From the NCBI GenBank assembly GCA_050743365.1, contig JBOGFI010000050.1, positions 1-64,000 on the forward strand: DNA of 64,000 nt, read 5' to 3'. Under the pieces are notes generated by a model. It was not told where the DNA came from, searched no databases, and saw only the letters and a list, made by a program, of their open reading frames with translations. Both the position numbers and the translations under genes were made by a program. This DNA is from JBOGFI01 sp050743365 (GTDB lineage: Bacteria > Actinomycetota > Acidimicrobiia > IMCC26256 > JACDBD01). Shown here in pieces: positions 16,613 to 26,227 of the stretch. The number at the start of each line of letters is the position of its first letter. The first letter of the stretch is position 1.

Positions 16613-17863
16613 TTGAGCCGGGTAAGGGTGGCGGTGCTCGGCGCGGGCATGCAGGGCGTTTGCACTGCGCTCGAGCTAGCGCGCCGGGGCGTCGCCGTGG
16701 AGCTGTTCGATCAAGACGACACGGCGGTCAATCGAGCGAGCCTCCGCAACGAGGGAAAAATCCATCTGGGCTTCGTCTACGCCAATGACCCAACCTCGTC
16801 GACCGCGAACCTCATGCTGGAAGGAGCCTTGCGGTTCCGCCGACTGCTCGACCGCTGGACGCACGGCGGCTTCGCCTCGATTCCGACTTCGCACCCTTTC
16901 AACTATCTCGTAGCGGGAAACTCACTCGTTGGAACCGAGCGCCTCCGAGAGCACTACGAGAAGGTCCAACAGCGCTACCGGGAACGGACGACCGAAGATG
17001 CGGGACTCGACTACCTCGGAGGCCGCCCCGCGCTCATCGTGCGGCCCCTCACGCGCGGAGAGCTACGTGCGACGTCACCGGAGACCGTCGTGGCCGGGTT
17101 CGCAACCGCAGAGGTCGCGATCCACTTGCCGACCGCAGTCGCACTGCTTCGAGATGCCATGACCGCGTCCTCCGTGCGGTTCCATAAGCGCCGCAGGATA
17201 CGAGCGGTGCAGCGCAGCACGTCCGGGTTCCGCGTGGACGGTACAGGCCCAGATGGCACGTGGTCCCTGGGTTGCGATCAGGTCGTGAACACGCTCTGGG
17301 ACGGACGACTCGCCGTCGACGCGACCATGGGCCTCGTCCCCGACCGTCCGTGGATCTATCGCCTCAAGTACCGGGTGCTCGTCCGTCTCCCAAAGGTCCT
17401 CCGAGCGAGCGCGTCCGCCAGCCTCGTACTCGGGCCGTACGGGGACGTCGTCGTCCACCCCGGTGGCACTGGCTACGTCTCGTGGTACCCAGGGTGCATG
17501 CGCGCGTGGAGCGAGGAACTCGCGCCCCCCGCATCGTGGGACGCTGCGTGCCGCGGCATTCTGGACGCGGCGGACGCCTCCGACATCGCTCGGCGCGCGT
17601 TTAACGGCGCGGATCCATGGTTCCCGGGGATCGCGGCGGCGGAGCCGTTCACCGTGGACGCGGGAGTGATCTTTGCCTTCGGCCGGACCGACATCGACGA
17701 CCCGTCCAGTGAGCTGCACCGACGCGACACGATCGGAGTGCGATCGTGCGACGGATACCACACTGTCAATACCGGCAAACTGACGACAGCACCGATGTTC
17801 GCCGTCGACGCCGCCGACCGCGTCACAGCCACGAGAGATCTGCCGCACCACCCCTGGTCATGA
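16613..17863 (+). CDS. FAD-dependent oxidoreductase (DAO-like)
   Basis: 416 residues. The dinucleotide-binding motif VAVLGAGMQGVCTALELA starts at about residue 6, followed by the acidic end of strand 2 (VELFDQDD). RNEGKIHLGFVYA resembles the second FAD-contact segment of D-amino-acid-oxidase-like proteins, and NTGKLTTAP near the C-terminus closes the fold. The TTG at 16613 is chosen because GGAGGAG ends seven bases upstream and it puts the Rossmann motif at the N-terminus; an ATG at 16565 is the alternative. It is first in a unit with two GT2 genes, so it may oxidise a sugar or amine of the glycan; the substrate is unknown. Confidence 0.75.
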   Translation: MSRVRVAVLGAGMQGVCTALELARRGVAVELFDQDDTAVNRASLRNEGKIHLGFVYANDPTSSTANLMLEGALRFRRLLDRWTHGGFASIPTSHPFNYLVAGNSLVGTERLREHYEKVQQRYRERTTEDAGLDYLGGRPALIVRPLTRGELRATSPETVVAGFATAEVAIHLPTAVALLRDAMTASSVRFHKRRRIRAVQRSTSGFRVDGTGPDGTWSLGCDQVVNTLWDGRLAVDATMGLVPDRPWIYRLKYRVLVRLPKVLRASASASLVLGPYGDVVVHPGGTGYVSWYPGCMRAWSEELAPPASWDAACRGILDAADASDIARRAFNGADPWFPGIAAAEPFTVDAGVIFAFGRTDIDDPSSELHRRDTIGVRSCDGYHTVNTGKLTTAPMFAVDAADRVTATRDLPHHPWS

Positions 17864-18798
17864 CCCGGAGATGTCGCGATGCTCCGAGAGTTGTGGCCAT
17901 GGTGCCGACCGCGAACGCAGCGCGCTTCGTCGCCGAGACACTGCAATCCCTGGCCGCTCAGGACTATCCCAACCTGGAGATCGTGATTTTCGACGACGCG
18001 TCGACCGACGCCACCTGGGCGATCTGTCGATCGTTCGCCGACGTTGACGCAAGGTTCCATGTCGTGAGGCATCCGTCGGCTCTTGGATGGCCCGGGAACT
18101 TGAACGCCTTGCTCGAGTCGGTGGACGGTGAGTATGCCTTCTTCGCGCCACACGACGATCTCTTCGAGAGATCGTATGTTCGTCGAATGGTCGAGGCGCT
18201 CGAGCTGCGATCGGAGGCAGTGCTGGCCTTCTCGCAAACCCTGCGCTTCGACGACACGGGGCCGCGCGAGTTGCGAACCGGCGAGCTCTCCGCGAGACCC
18301 GGCGGACGGATCCGGCGCGGACTGCGCTACATCTTGATGACGCTCGAGGACGACCGCGCCATTCCGTTCCGCGGCGTCGCTCGCATCAGCGCCCTTCGCC
18401 AGGTCGGAGGTCTTCGTATAACGAACGCCGTCGCGTTCAGCGCGGACGTTCGATGGCTCTTCCGTCTCAACCTCATCGGTCCGTTTGTCCTGGTCCCCGA
18501 AACGCTGTGTCAAAAGCGCGCTCCCCTGGGCGTGATCCACGGGATCGTTTCCCTATTGCCACACGGCAGCGACATCGACCGCTCGGGCCCGCTCAACCGA
18601 CTCTTGACGAGAGGTCGAAGCGCGCGTCTCATGATCCTCGAGGCGCTCATGTACGCATCCGAGATCCGAGCTGCGCAATTGCGTGCATCCGAACGATCGG
18701 CGCTGCTCGCGGGGGTGCCAGTGCGAATCGGGCTCGTGTTGCTCCCGCGGCCGATGCGCCCGCGAGCACGACGTCTCCTTGCGCGGCTCTGCAGGTGA
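17860..18798 (+). CDS. Glycosyltransferase family 2
   Basis: 312 residues. GT-A features are a first strand VVAMVPTANAARFVAETLQS, the nucleotide-binding IVIFDDASTDATW (about 45-57) and FFAPHDDL (about 95), which supplies the metal-binding acidic motif in place of DxD. The ATG overlaps the upstream stop (ATGA), which rules out the longer ORF start at 17746. The C-terminus is basic with a hydrophobic stretch and probably sits at the membrane. The donor sugar is unknown. Confidence 0.85.
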   Translation: MTRRCRDAPRVVAMVPTANAARFVAETLQSLAAQDYPNLEIVIFDDASTDATWAICRSFADVDARFHVVRHPSALGWPGNLNALLESVDGEYAFFAPHDDLFERSYVRRMVEALELRSEAVLAFSQTLRFDDTGPRELRTGELSARPGGRIRRGLRYILMTLEDDRAIPFRGVARISALRQVGGLRITNAVAFSADVRWLFRLNLIGPFVLVPETLCQKRAPLGVIHGIVSLLPHGSDIDRSGPLNRLLTRGRSARLMILEALMYASEIRAAQLRASERSALLAGVPVRIGLVLLPRPMRPRARRLLARLCR

Positions 18799-18828
18799 GT
18801 GTCCAGGCCGTGCCTGAGGAGGGTGCCG

Positions 18829-19866
18829 ATGACGCTTGACGGCCGCGCCGATCGCCTCCCGCTCGTCTCGGTCGTCATGCCGGTCCGGAACGAGGAGGCC
18901 TACCTGGCGCGTTCACTCGGTGCAGTCCTTCGCCAGGACTACCCCGCCGACCGCCTGGAGGTGATCGTCGTCGACGGCGCGTCCGACGACCGGACGACAG
19001 CGGTTGCCGAGGCGCTCACGGCCGGGCTCGACGTTCCGCCCATCTCGGTCGTCACCAACCCGGCGGCGATCACGCCGGTCTCCCTGAACCTCGGGATCGA
19101 GAAGGCCGCGGGCGACATCATCGTGAGGGTCGACGGGCATTGCGAGATCGCACCGGACTACGTGCGTCGCTGCGTGGATGTCTTGCTCGAGACGGGCGTC
19201 GAGTGTGTCGGCGGCGTCTTCGTCACCGAGGGTGAGACCGAGTCGGCCCGCACCATCGCGGTCGCCCAGAGCTCTCGCTTCGGTGTCGGGAACGTCGCCT
19301 TCCGCACCGGTCGAGCCGACCCCGGTCTCGTCGACACCGTGCCCTTCGGCGCCTGGCCCCGGCGGGTCTTCGACGAGTTCGGGCTCTTCGACGAGGACCT
19401 GGTGCGCAACCAGGACGACGAGTTCAACTTCCGAGTCATCCAGGCCGGTGGCAGAGTCTGGTACGACCCGACCATCCGGTCGCGCTACTTCAGCCGCGCC
19501 ACCCTGCCGAAGCTCTGGCGGCAGTACTTCGAGTACGGCTGCTACAAGGTGCTCGTCGCCAAGAAGCGCGGCGGCGTCGCCTCCGCACGCCACCTCGTGC
19601 CAGTTGGGTTCGTCGCCGCGCTGTCCTGCGGCGCGGTGGCATCGGCTGTGAGCGGCCGCGCCCGATGGCTCCTCGCCGTGGTCGCCCCGTATGCCGTGGC
19701 CAACGCGACGATGAGCCTGCGCCTCGCCTCACGGCACCACGTCCCGGCCCCGCAGCTCGCTGCCGCCTTCGCCACGCTTCACCTCGCCTACGGGAGCGGG
19801 TTCACCTGGGGCGCCGTTCGCTGGCACCTGCACCCGAAGGTCGACAGCCAACGGGCGTGCCCTTGA
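18829..19866 (+). CDS. Glycosyltransferase family 2, ExoA-like
   Basis: About 345 residues, chosen to start at the ATG after GAGGAGGG. GT2 hallmarks: VSVVMPVRNEEAYLARSL, VIVVDGASDDRT, the metal motif IVRVDGHCEIAPDY (DGH for DxD) and NQDDEFNFRV, which corresponds to the ED base region. C-terminal hydrophobic segments (about 265-315) suggest membrane association, as in ExoA-type succinoglycan transferases. Its 3' end overlaps the convergent GNAT-like gene by 65 bp. Confidence 0.87.
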   Translation: MTLDGRADRLPLVSVVMPVRNEEAYLARSLGAVLRQDYPADRLEVIVVDGASDDRTTAVAEALTAGLDVPPISVVTNPAAITPVSLNLGIEKAAGDIIVRVDGHCEIAPDYVRRCVDVLLETGVECVGGVFVTEGETESARTIAVAQSSRFGVGNVAFRTGRADPGLVDTVPFGAWPRRVFDEFGLFDEDLVRNQDDEFNFRVIQAGGRVWYDPTIRSRYFSRATLPKLWRQYFEYGCYKVLVAKKRGGVASARHLVPVGFVAALSCGAVASAVSGRARWLLAVVAPYAVANATMSLRLASRHHVPAPQLAAAFATLHLAYGSGFTWGAVRWHLHPKVDSQRACP

Positions 19867-20959
19867 GATGCACCATGCCATCGCTGTCGCCGCGCGTGAG
19901 ATGCATGTCCGTGATCGGAACGTCTGTCAGGAGAGGGTGGGCGGTCGGAGCTGCAAACGCGAAGTAGTTGGTGGGCCCGACTCGGAAGCCAACTGTCGTC
20001 GCTGCATTCAGCCAACGTGCACTTGACCAGTTGGCGAACACCAGGTCGACGTCGTGTTCAGCGAGCACGCTAACGCCACCGGCCAGCACGGCCGACTCTT
20101 GCCCAGCTCGGCTGAACGCGTCGACGATGACACCGACTCGAAGGTCACCGAAGTAGGAATGCTCATGCATCTGCATCGGTGCAATGACCGTCCAGCCCAC
20201 ATCTGAACAAGAGCTCGCGTCTCGAAACCTGATGCGGACGAACCGATCGTCAGACGCGGGATAGCGGCGATTGAGCGTGACTGCGTCTCGGCACACGCCG
20301 GCGCCGATGAGGTCGCGCGCAGCCTGATACGTTTCAGTCGCCCAGACGCCGAACTCGCGCTCGACGACCGCAGAGACCGAAGCCGGTTTACGCATCAACC
20401 TCACCCACGAGCGGTGCGCGGCAAGTACGAGCTGTGGGATGCCGGTCGACGTCGCGGCGCGGGCAGCGAGCCAGGTCATCCGTCGGCGACGAAGATACCG
20501 AAGCTCTCTTGCTATCCGTCGCGGTCGCAGGCCCAGATAGACGAAAGGGACAGGGGCATGAGCGCACCCCGCTGCAATCATGAACCGCGCCGCGGGCTCG
20601 TCAAGGCCGCCAACGCCAAGCCCCAAGAGCAATGGGTGCCGTATCGTAACGGCGCGACCCAGCTGGAGGGCGGCGAGAGCCTGCCGGCGGTCCACGACAC
20701 CCTCCGAGATCGGCGCCTGAATCCATGCACCCCAGCGCTCGCGGTCGCGAACGAAGAACCGCTCATGTACGAGCCGGACGCCCGCCCGTACTTCGCCGTC
20801 ACGATCGAACGCGACGAACACGGTTCGTCGCAGCCCGCGATGCGTCTCGCTGTCACCGGGAGGTTGGGGAAGTCGTTCGCTACGTCCGCCAGCGGCGAGA
20901 CGGGCATTGAACCGCTCAATTGCCGCTCCGTCGAGGCGTGTAGCGACGCGTACCGGCAT
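19802..20959 (-). CDS. GNAT-like/FemAB-like acyltransferase-fold protein, function unknown
   Basis: 385 residues from the ATG at 20959 (MPVRVATRLDGAA). I do not recognise a specific family. The N-terminal half (VFVAFDRDGEVRAGVRLVHERF and following strands) resembles the GNAT fold of polysaccharide-locus acyltransferases, and a second part (about 270-360) again has a strand-rich pattern with LAEHDVDLVFANWS, typical of double-GNAT proteins. It is the last gene of a minus-strand unit with a FAAL-type adenylating enzyme and a deacetylase-like protein, so transfer of an acyl group to a deacetylated amino sugar is an attractive but unproven role. Confidence 0.6.
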   Translation of the reverse strand: MPVRVATRLDGAAIERFNARLAAGGRSERLPQPPGDSETHRGLRRTVFVAFDRDGEVRAGVRLVHERFFVRDRERWGAWIQAPISEGVVDRRQALAALQLGRAVTIRHPLLLGLGVGGLDEPAARFMIAAGCAHAPVPFVYLGLRPRRIARELRYLRRRRMTWLAARAATSTGIPQLVLAAHRSWVRLMRKPASVSAVVEREFGVWATETYQAARDLIGAGVCRDAVTLNRRYPASDDRFVRIRFRDASSCSDVGWTVIAPMQMHEHSYFGDLRVGVIVDAFSRAGQESAVLAGGVSVLAEHDVDLVFANWSSARWLNAATTVGFRVGPTNYFAFAAPTAHPLLTDVPITDMHLTRGDSDGMVHLKGTPVGCRPSGAGASERRPR

Positions 20960-21035
20960 CAGTGAGGATTCCCACGGTCGTAGTGGCCAGGGGATGCACG
21001 CTCGGAGCGGATTAGCCGCGCCAGAAGATTGGGAA

Positions 21036-22646
21036 TCAGGAACCCCCGTTGACCATCTCCAGCTCACCTTTGAGATATCGGCGCGTCAGTTCGCGTCTTT
21101 GTAGCTTCCCAGATGGCGTAAAGGGCAGGTGTCCACGAGCGACGAGGACAACTTGCGAGGGGCTACACGCGGCAACACTGAGTGCGGCCTTGCGGATTTC
21201 ACGGATCAGCGCGGACACCTCGCTCTGAGCGAGCCGACCGCTCGATTCTGGTTCTGCGGCGACGACCCAATCGCCGGAAGGGAGCCCGAAGACCCCAGTT
21301 CGCCCCGCGCGGACCGCGCCGATGCCCCCCATTGCTTCCTCGACGGCAGGGGCGTAGATGTTGCGTCCTCTTGCTACAACGTAATCGTCACCCCGGCCGC
21401 ACACGTACAGCCATCCGTCAGCAATCGCACCGAGATCACCGGTCATCAGCCAACCGTCCGGGTCGGCGAAGGAAGCGCCGCTGGCACCATCGACCCCGAT
21501 CGATGCACCGCGGACAGAAACGGGACCGACTGCGCCGGACTCGGCATCGCAGCGCACCTCGTAGCCGCTGATCGCAGGTCCGCTCGAAACGAGACCGGTC
21601 ACTTCTCTGCTCTCCGCGGGATCCATCCCTTGAGGCATCAAGCGTTGTTCTGCGAGCGGCAGTGTCGCAACGGTCATTTCCCGCCACTGCGATCCCATGG
21701 GAGTCATCGTTGCCGCGAGCCCTAGCTCGGCCATTCCATAAGCAGGGCAAAATGCAGTCGGACGGAACCCGGCCGTGCCGAATCGATCACTGAAGCCCGT
21801 GAGTGTCGACCGTCGGATCATTTCTCCACCGACGATTGCACACCGCAACCGTGATAGGTCCAATGCACCCCTCTGGTCTCGTTCAGCGCACAGGCGGTAG
21901 CCGAAGTCCGGTGCGGCCGTGATCGTTGCGGCGCAGTCGCTGATCGCGCTCACCCACGCGCTGGGATTGCGCAAGAAATCGACGGGGTCCAAGAGGATGA
22001 TGTCACCCTGTCGCGCCAGCGAAGGGCGGGTTGACGCAAGGCTCGTTAGCAACATTCCGATCAGCCCCATGTCGTGGGACAAGGGAAGCCACGAAACCGG
22101 CTTGTCACCTGGTTCTGGCTGGACCGCGCTGATGATCGCGGCCACATTCGCGCCGAGCTGCCGATCAGTGAGCTTCACCGCCTTTGGTTGATCGGTCGAC
22201 CCGGAGCTGTACTGGATCAGCTCGAAGCCGCTTTCCCGCGGCCCCGCCAACGGAACGCTTCCTAGGTCGGAGTGAGGCCGTACCTCGAGGGTGGTGCCCT
22301 CCAGCAGCGGAGCCACGTCGTCGCGGGCGACAATCTGGTTCATGCCTTGCGCTTCACATGCGCGTCGCACGAAGCGGAGGTATTCGACCGGGTCGGCTGA
22401 CCGGGCGGGTAAAGGTAGCGAGATCAGTTGCGCTCCCGCTTCGATCGCGCCGAGCAGCAACTCAACCGTCGGCCGATCATTGGTCATCAAGGCGGCTACG
22501 CCCGGAGAATCGGCGGATTTCGAGAAGTAACGCCGACCATCCCCTAGGCACTCGGCGGCAGCAACCGGTAATGCTCCGACGCCGAAGACCAGGCGTGCAT
22601 TACCGATACCCTCCAGTACGCCCTCGGACAGGCTCTCAGCCGTCAC
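21036..22646 (-). CDS. Fatty-acyl-AMP ligase (FAAL)-like adenylating enzyme
   Basis: 536 residues of the ANL superfamily. The P-loop-like IQYSSGSTDQPKAVKLTD (about 168-185) and VSWLPLSHDMGLIGMLL (about 208-224) are the signature order of FAALs, whose WLPLxHDMGLI distinguishes them from ordinary acyl-CoA ligases. MTGDLGAIADGWLYVCGR gives the adenylate-binding Asp and hinge, and TPSGKLQRRE near the C-terminus contains the catalytic Lys. FAALs activate fatty acids as acyl-AMP for transfer to an acyl carrier protein; a free-standing ACP is encoded at 32502. The start is GTG at 22646, since an in-frame stop lies just upstream. Confidence 0.85.
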   Translation of the reverse strand: MTAESLSEGVLEGIGNARLVFGVGALPVAAAECLGDGRRYFSKSADSPGVAALMTNDRPTVELLLGAIEAGAQLISLPLPARSADPVEYLRFVRRACEAQGMNQIVARDDVAPLLEGTTLEVRPHSDLGSVPLAGPRESGFELIQYSSGSTDQPKAVKLTDRQLGANVAAIISAVQPEPGDKPVSWLPLSHDMGLIGMLLTSLASTRPSLARQGDIILLDPVDFLRNPSAWVSAISDCAATITAAPDFGYRLCAERDQRGALDLSRLRCAIVGGEMIRRSTLTGFSDRFGTAGFRPTAFCPAYGMAELGLAATMTPMGSQWREMTVATLPLAEQRLMPQGMDPAESREVTGLVSSGPAISGYEVRCDAESGAVGPVSVRGASIGVDGASGASFADPDGWLMTGDLGAIADGWLYVCGRGDDYVVARGRNIYAPAVEEAMGGIGAVRAGRTGVFGLPSGDWVVAAEPESSGRLAQSEVSALIREIRKAALSVAACSPSQVVLVARGHLPFTPSGKLQRRELTRRYLKGELEMVNGGS

Positions 22647-22654
22647 GGAGTGGG

Positions 22655-22680
22655 CTCATATCACTCATATCGGCTCATTA
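22655..22680. repeat. Three short direct repeats in the FAAL gene leader
   Basis: CTCATAT at 22655, CTCATAT at 22664 and CTCATTA at 22674 recur with 9-10 bp spacing, close to one DNA turn, just upstream of the minus-strand FAAL start. They could be a multi-site operator, although short AT-rich repeats can arise by chance. Confidence 0.35.
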
Positions 22681-22784
22681 GGTGAGCGTTACACTACCGT
22701 CAGCGCGTCCTCGTGACTCCATGCCGCGGATAGGCCGCCACCGCAGGCCGCGTGCGACACCAATGTCGACTCCCAAGCGCGAGT

Positions 22785-23891
22785 TCATCGCTCGTGGCTG
22801 CCGAGGACGGTTGGAGCCCTCGACGCCCGTGGTCCCGCCTGCCATGCATTCGCGGCGAGCCACCGCAGCTGCGACCGCCGCATGGAGCTGCGATGGCCGT
22901 CCACGGACTGCCACCCCCGCTGGTCTCCAACGTGACGGAGTAGCACTGAGGCCGGGACAAACCAGCCGGGAAGGCTCGCCAGCCTGCGAAGGAGTCGAAC
23001 GCACCGCTCTTCCATCCGCCCGCTCGGCATACCCCGTCCCACCAGATCGAACCTGGAACCGAGGTGGGTGTGGACGATGCACGCGCCGCCCTCGGCAAGG
23101 AGGCGATCTTGGTTGCGCTCAGAGATGAGCTCGCAAAAGTCCCTGATGCCGGACCCGTGACTCGAGCTGAACCAGTAGCCGACATGAGGCCGGCGAGGAT
23201 CGTGGTAGGGCATCAGTGGATCGCAGTTCAGCGTGTTGATATCCGGAAACACCATGTTTCGTACGAACGTGACCCGCGCCTTGCAAACGTCACCCCAGAA
23301 GTACGCCGAGCCCGGGTCATGGCCATACGAGGCGGGCCAGCCGCCTCGGAAGCGCCTCGTCGCCCCGTAAAGCCACCGAACGGGCTGGTCGAAGCGCTCG
23401 CGGCCCCAGTAGAGCGACTCCGCCTGTCCGACGTGGTTCGCGTGGATCGTCGGATCCGAGCCCGTGACCTCGCGAAAGAAGTCGAGGCCTTCGACTACGC
23501 GGTCGCGAACTGAAGGCCCGTCCGAGACTCCGTGCAACGCAATTTCGAAGCCGTGCCGCTGGAGGGCCTCGATCCAATGCCTGTAGGCGGCATCCTCCAG
23601 CGTGTGACCCCCGGTGTGTCCCGGTCCGTTTGGCCGGAGCGGCCAAACGGTCTTCGTGGTGAGGAGTCCAAGGTCGTACAGAACGTCGTACACGGGTGAT
23701 GTGTTGGCGACGGTTGCGCGATCCGTGTCATCGACGATCGTGAAGGCGAACTTGCGCCCATCGGGCCACTGGATACTGTCGCGTCGCCGCGCCACGTCGG
23801 CGAGGTTACCGACGATTGCACCGACCTGGCTGCCGAGAGGCCCGGGTTCGGCGAAACGGACTGAAGCACGACCACGCTCGCACATGGTCAT
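22785..23891 (-). CDS. Polysaccharide-deacetylase-like protein
   Basis: About 368 residues if the ATG at 23891 is used; the frame stays open to 24032 and a GTG at 23894 is also possible. The N-terminal AFTIVDDTDRATV resembles the first metal-binding DD motif of NodB-type deacetylases, and FEIALHGVSDG contains a His in the place of the HxxxH motif, but the second His is not obvious. A third segment, DPTIHANHVGQAE, offers further histidines. It might remove an N-acetyl group to create a free amine for acylation by its operon partners. It starts head-to-head with neuB; the call is moderate. Confidence 0.6.
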   Translation of the reverse strand: MTMCERGRASVRFAEPGPLGSQVGAIVGNLADVARRRDSIQWPDGRKFAFTIVDDTDRATVANTSPVYDVLYDLGLLTTKTVWPLRPNGPGHTGGHTLEDAAYRHWIEALQRHGFEIALHGVSDGPSVRDRVVEGLDFFREVTGSDPTIHANHVGQAESLYWGRERFDQPVRWLYGATRRFRGGWPASYGHDPGSAYFWGDVCKARVTFVRNMVFPDINTLNCDPLMPYHDPRRPHVGYWFSSSHGSGIRDFCELISERNQDRLLAEGGACIVHTHLGSRFDLVGRGMPSGRMEERCVRLLRRLASLPGWFVPASVLLRHVGDQRGWQSVDGHRSSMRRSQLRWLAANAWQAGPRASRAPTVLGSHER

Positions 23892-24003
23892 CACAGGCGC
23901 GGCGAGCTCGCTTCGAGCTTGACTCGCGTGGACCGACACTAATATCGGCGGGCGGTCGCCGAGAGCCGCGGCGTCCTTGACGCAGCCCGCTTGAGCTGTC
24001 GGG

Positions 24004-25068
24004 GTGTTTCTCGTGAGTGAGTCGTTGGGCACGGCCTGGTCCGACCTCGTCGAATGGCGCGGTGGGGGCTGCCTGATCGTGGCCGAGGTCGCCCAGACCC
24101 ACGACGGCAGCCTGGGTCAAGCTCACGCGTTCATCGATGCCGTCGCCGGGACGGGCGCAGACGCCATCAAGTTCCAGACACATTTGGCGGCAGCCGAGAG
24201 TACCCCCGCGGAGCCGTGGCGGGTCCCGTTCAGCTACGAGGACGAGACCCGCTACACCTACTGGCAACGCATGGAGTTCACCCCCGCGCAATGGGAAGGG
24301 CTCGCCCGCCACGCGCGCGACAAAGAGCTGCTGTTCCTGAGCTCGCCGTTCTCCCTCGAGGCCGTCGACCTCCTCGAGGCCATCGGCATGCCGGCATGGA
24401 AGATCGCCTCGGGAGAGGTGGGAAATACCGCGCTGCTCGATCGCGTCACTGCCACAAGCGCGCCCGTGCTGCTGTCCAGCGGGATGAGCGACCTCGCCGA
24501 GCTCGACACCGCCGTCGAGCGCGTCCGAGCCGCCGGCAACGACGTGGTCGTGCTGCAGTGCGCTACCACCTATCCGTGCCCACCGGAGTCGGTCGGCCTG
24601 AATCTCCTCGCCGAGCTCCGCGACCGCTACGCGTGCCCGGTCGGCCTCTCCGACCACTCCGCCACGATCTACGCCGGCCTCGCCGCCGCGACGCTCGGCG
24701 CCGCGGTGCTCGAGGTGCACGTCACCCTGAGTCGTGAGATGTTCGGTCCCGACGTACCCGCATCGCTCACTACCGCCGAGCTCGGCCAGCTCGTCGACGG
24801 AGTGCGGTTCATCGAAGCCATGCTCTCGAACCCGGTGGACAAAAACGCCGCTGCGACCCACCTCGAGCCGACGCGGCGGCTCTTCACCCGAAGCGTTGTC
24901 GCACGATCCGACCTCGAGGCCGGTCACGTGCTCACCGCGGATGACCTCGTTGCCAAGAAGCCGGGCACGGGCATCCCCGCCACCCGGTTGCCCGAGCTGG
25001 TGGGACGGCGCCTCCGCCGTGCCATCGACCGCGATGCGCTGCTCGCCCCCGAGGACCTGGACTCCTGA
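24004..25068 (+). CDS. neuB: N-acetylneuraminate-type (nonulosonic acid) synthase
   Basis: 354 residues. NeuB-family enzymes condense phosphoenolpyruvate with an N-acylated hexosamine to form a nine-carbon sialic-type acid. Visible landmarks are EVAQTHDGSLGQA (N-terminal barrel strand), DAIKFQTH, WKIASGE, VLLSSGM, LQCATTYPCP and GLSDHSAT (metal and PEP site), followed by a C-terminal SAF domain from about 290 (TRSVVARSDLEAGHVLT). Whether the product is Neu5Ac, legionaminate or a relative cannot be read. It is first in a gene chain running to 32756. The GTG at 24004 and one at 24013 are both possible starts. Confidence 0.93.
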   Translation: MFLVSESLGTAWSDLVEWRGGGCLIVAEVAQTHDGSLGQAHAFIDAVAGTGADAIKFQTHLAAAESTPAEPWRVPFSYEDETRYTYWQRMEFTPAQWEGLARHARDKELLFLSSPFSLEAVDLLEAIGMPAWKIASGEVGNTALLDRVTATSAPVLLSSGMSDLAELDTAVERVRAAGNDVVVLQCATTYPCPPESVGLNLLAELRDRYACPVGLSDHSATIYAGLAAATLGAAVLEVHVTLSREMFGPDVPASLTTAELGQLVDGVRFIEAMLSNPVDKNAAATHLEPTRRLFTRSVVARSDLEAGHVLTADDLVAKKPGTGIPATRLPELVGRRLRRAIDRDALLAPEDLDS

Positions 25069-25069
25069 C

Positions 25070-26227
25070 GTGGCCCGTCGCAAGGTCTGCGTGGTCGTGA
25101 CCGCCCGCCCGAGTTACAGCCGGATCAAGACGGCGCTCCGCGCGATCGCCGACCACCCGGACCTCGATCTGCAGGTGGTCGTCGCGGCTTCCGCCCTGCT
25201 CGACCGTTACGGCAACGCAGTAGACCAGGTTCGCTCCGACGGATTCGGGATCGACCGCGAGATCTTCATGGTGCTCGAGGGCGAGACCCCCATGGCGATG
25301 GCCAAGACCACCGGCCTCGGGCTGCTCGAGCTGGCCACCGCGTTCGACAACCTCGCGCCCGACGTCGTCGTGACCGTCGCCGACCGCTACGAGACCCTGG
25401 CGACGGCGGTGGGTGCCGCCTACCTGAACATCCCACTTGCCCACGTCCAGGGAGGCGAGGTCACGGGCTCGATCGACGAGAAGGTCCGCCATGCAGTGAC
25501 GAAGCTCGCCGACCTTCACCTGGTGTCGACCGAGCGGGCGGCCGAACGCGTCATCCGCATGGGCGAGGACCCCGACACGGTCTTCGTCACCGGCTGTCCC
25601 TCGATCGACCTCGCCGCCGAGATCCTCGACGCGCCCGAGGTGGACTTCGACCCGTACGAGCGCTACGGGGGTGTCGGGGCGTCCTTCGACCTGAACTCCG
25701 ACTACCTGGTGGTCCTCCAGCATCCCGTGACCACCGAATACGAGGAGGCGCGGGCCCATGTCACCGAGACGCTCCACGCCGTGGATAAGTCCGGGCTGCC
25801 CACGTTGTGGTTCTGGCCCAACGTCGACGCCGGGTCCGACGGCACCTCCGGCGGGATCCGAGCCTTTCGCGAGCAGCACCAGCCAGCGGGCATTCACTTC
25901 TTCAAGAACATGGCCCCGAGCGACTTCATCCGGATCGTCTACAACTCCCGGGCCATCGTCGGGAACTCGAGCATGGCCGTCCGGGAATGCTCGTTCCTCG
26001 GGGTGCCGGCGGTGAACATCGGGAGCCGGCAGGCCGGTCGCGAGCGCGGCACGAACCTGGTCGACGTCGGCTACGACCGGTCCGCGATCGTGAGCGCGAT
26101 CAAGGCGCTCGGCCGCCGTTCCGGTCCCGGGACCGACCTCACCTACGGCGACGCCAAGGCCGGTCCGCGCATCGCCGAGCGCCTTGCCGAGGTCGAGCTC
26201 CGCTACGACAAGAAGCTCGCCTACTGA
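25070..26227 (+). CDS. neuC: UDP-N-acetylglucosamine 2-epimerase, hydrolysing type
   Basis: 385 residues from GTG 25070, one base after the neuB stop. Such enzymes release UDP and give an N-acylmannosamine (or 2,4-diacetamido sugar) for NeuB. Motifs: VVVTARPSYSRIKTAL at the N-terminus, DVVVTVADRYETLA, LAHVQGGEVTGSIDEKVRHA (about 125-145), TGCPSIDLA and GNSSMAVRECSFLGVPAVNI, which contains the catalytic Glu/Arg region of the family. No dedicated legionaminate dehydratase or aminotransferase pair lies next to it, which slightly favours a ManNAc/Neu5Ac-type route. Confidence 0.92.
   Translation: MARRKVCVVVTARPSYSRIKTALRAIADHPDLDLQVVVAASALLDRYGNAVDQVRSDGFGIDREIFMVLEGETPMAMAKTTGLGLLELATAFDNLAPDVVVTVADRYETLATAVGAAYLNIPLAHVQGGEVTGSIDEKVRHAVTKLADLHLVSTERAAERVIRMGEDPDTVFVTGCPSIDLAAEILDAPEVDFDPYERYGGVGASFDLNSDYLVVLQHPVTTEYEEARAHVTETLHAVDKSGLPTLWFWPNVDAGSDGTSGGIRAFREQHQPAGIHFFKNMAPSDFIRIVYNSRAIVGNSSMAVRECSFLGVPAVNIGSRQAGRERGTNLVDVGYDRSAIVSAIKALGRRSGPGTDLTYGDAKAGPRIAERLAEVELRYDKKLAY

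Noticed and set aside
22655..22680. Possible CRISPR-like array
   Set aside because: Only three 7-bp repeats with 2-3 bp between them; no repeat-spacer structure and no cas genes.
24004..24032. Extension of the deacetylase-like gene to 24032, overlapping the start of neuB
   Set aside because: The added residues look non-coding and would overlap neuB head-to-head; a start near 23891 is preferred, though not certain.
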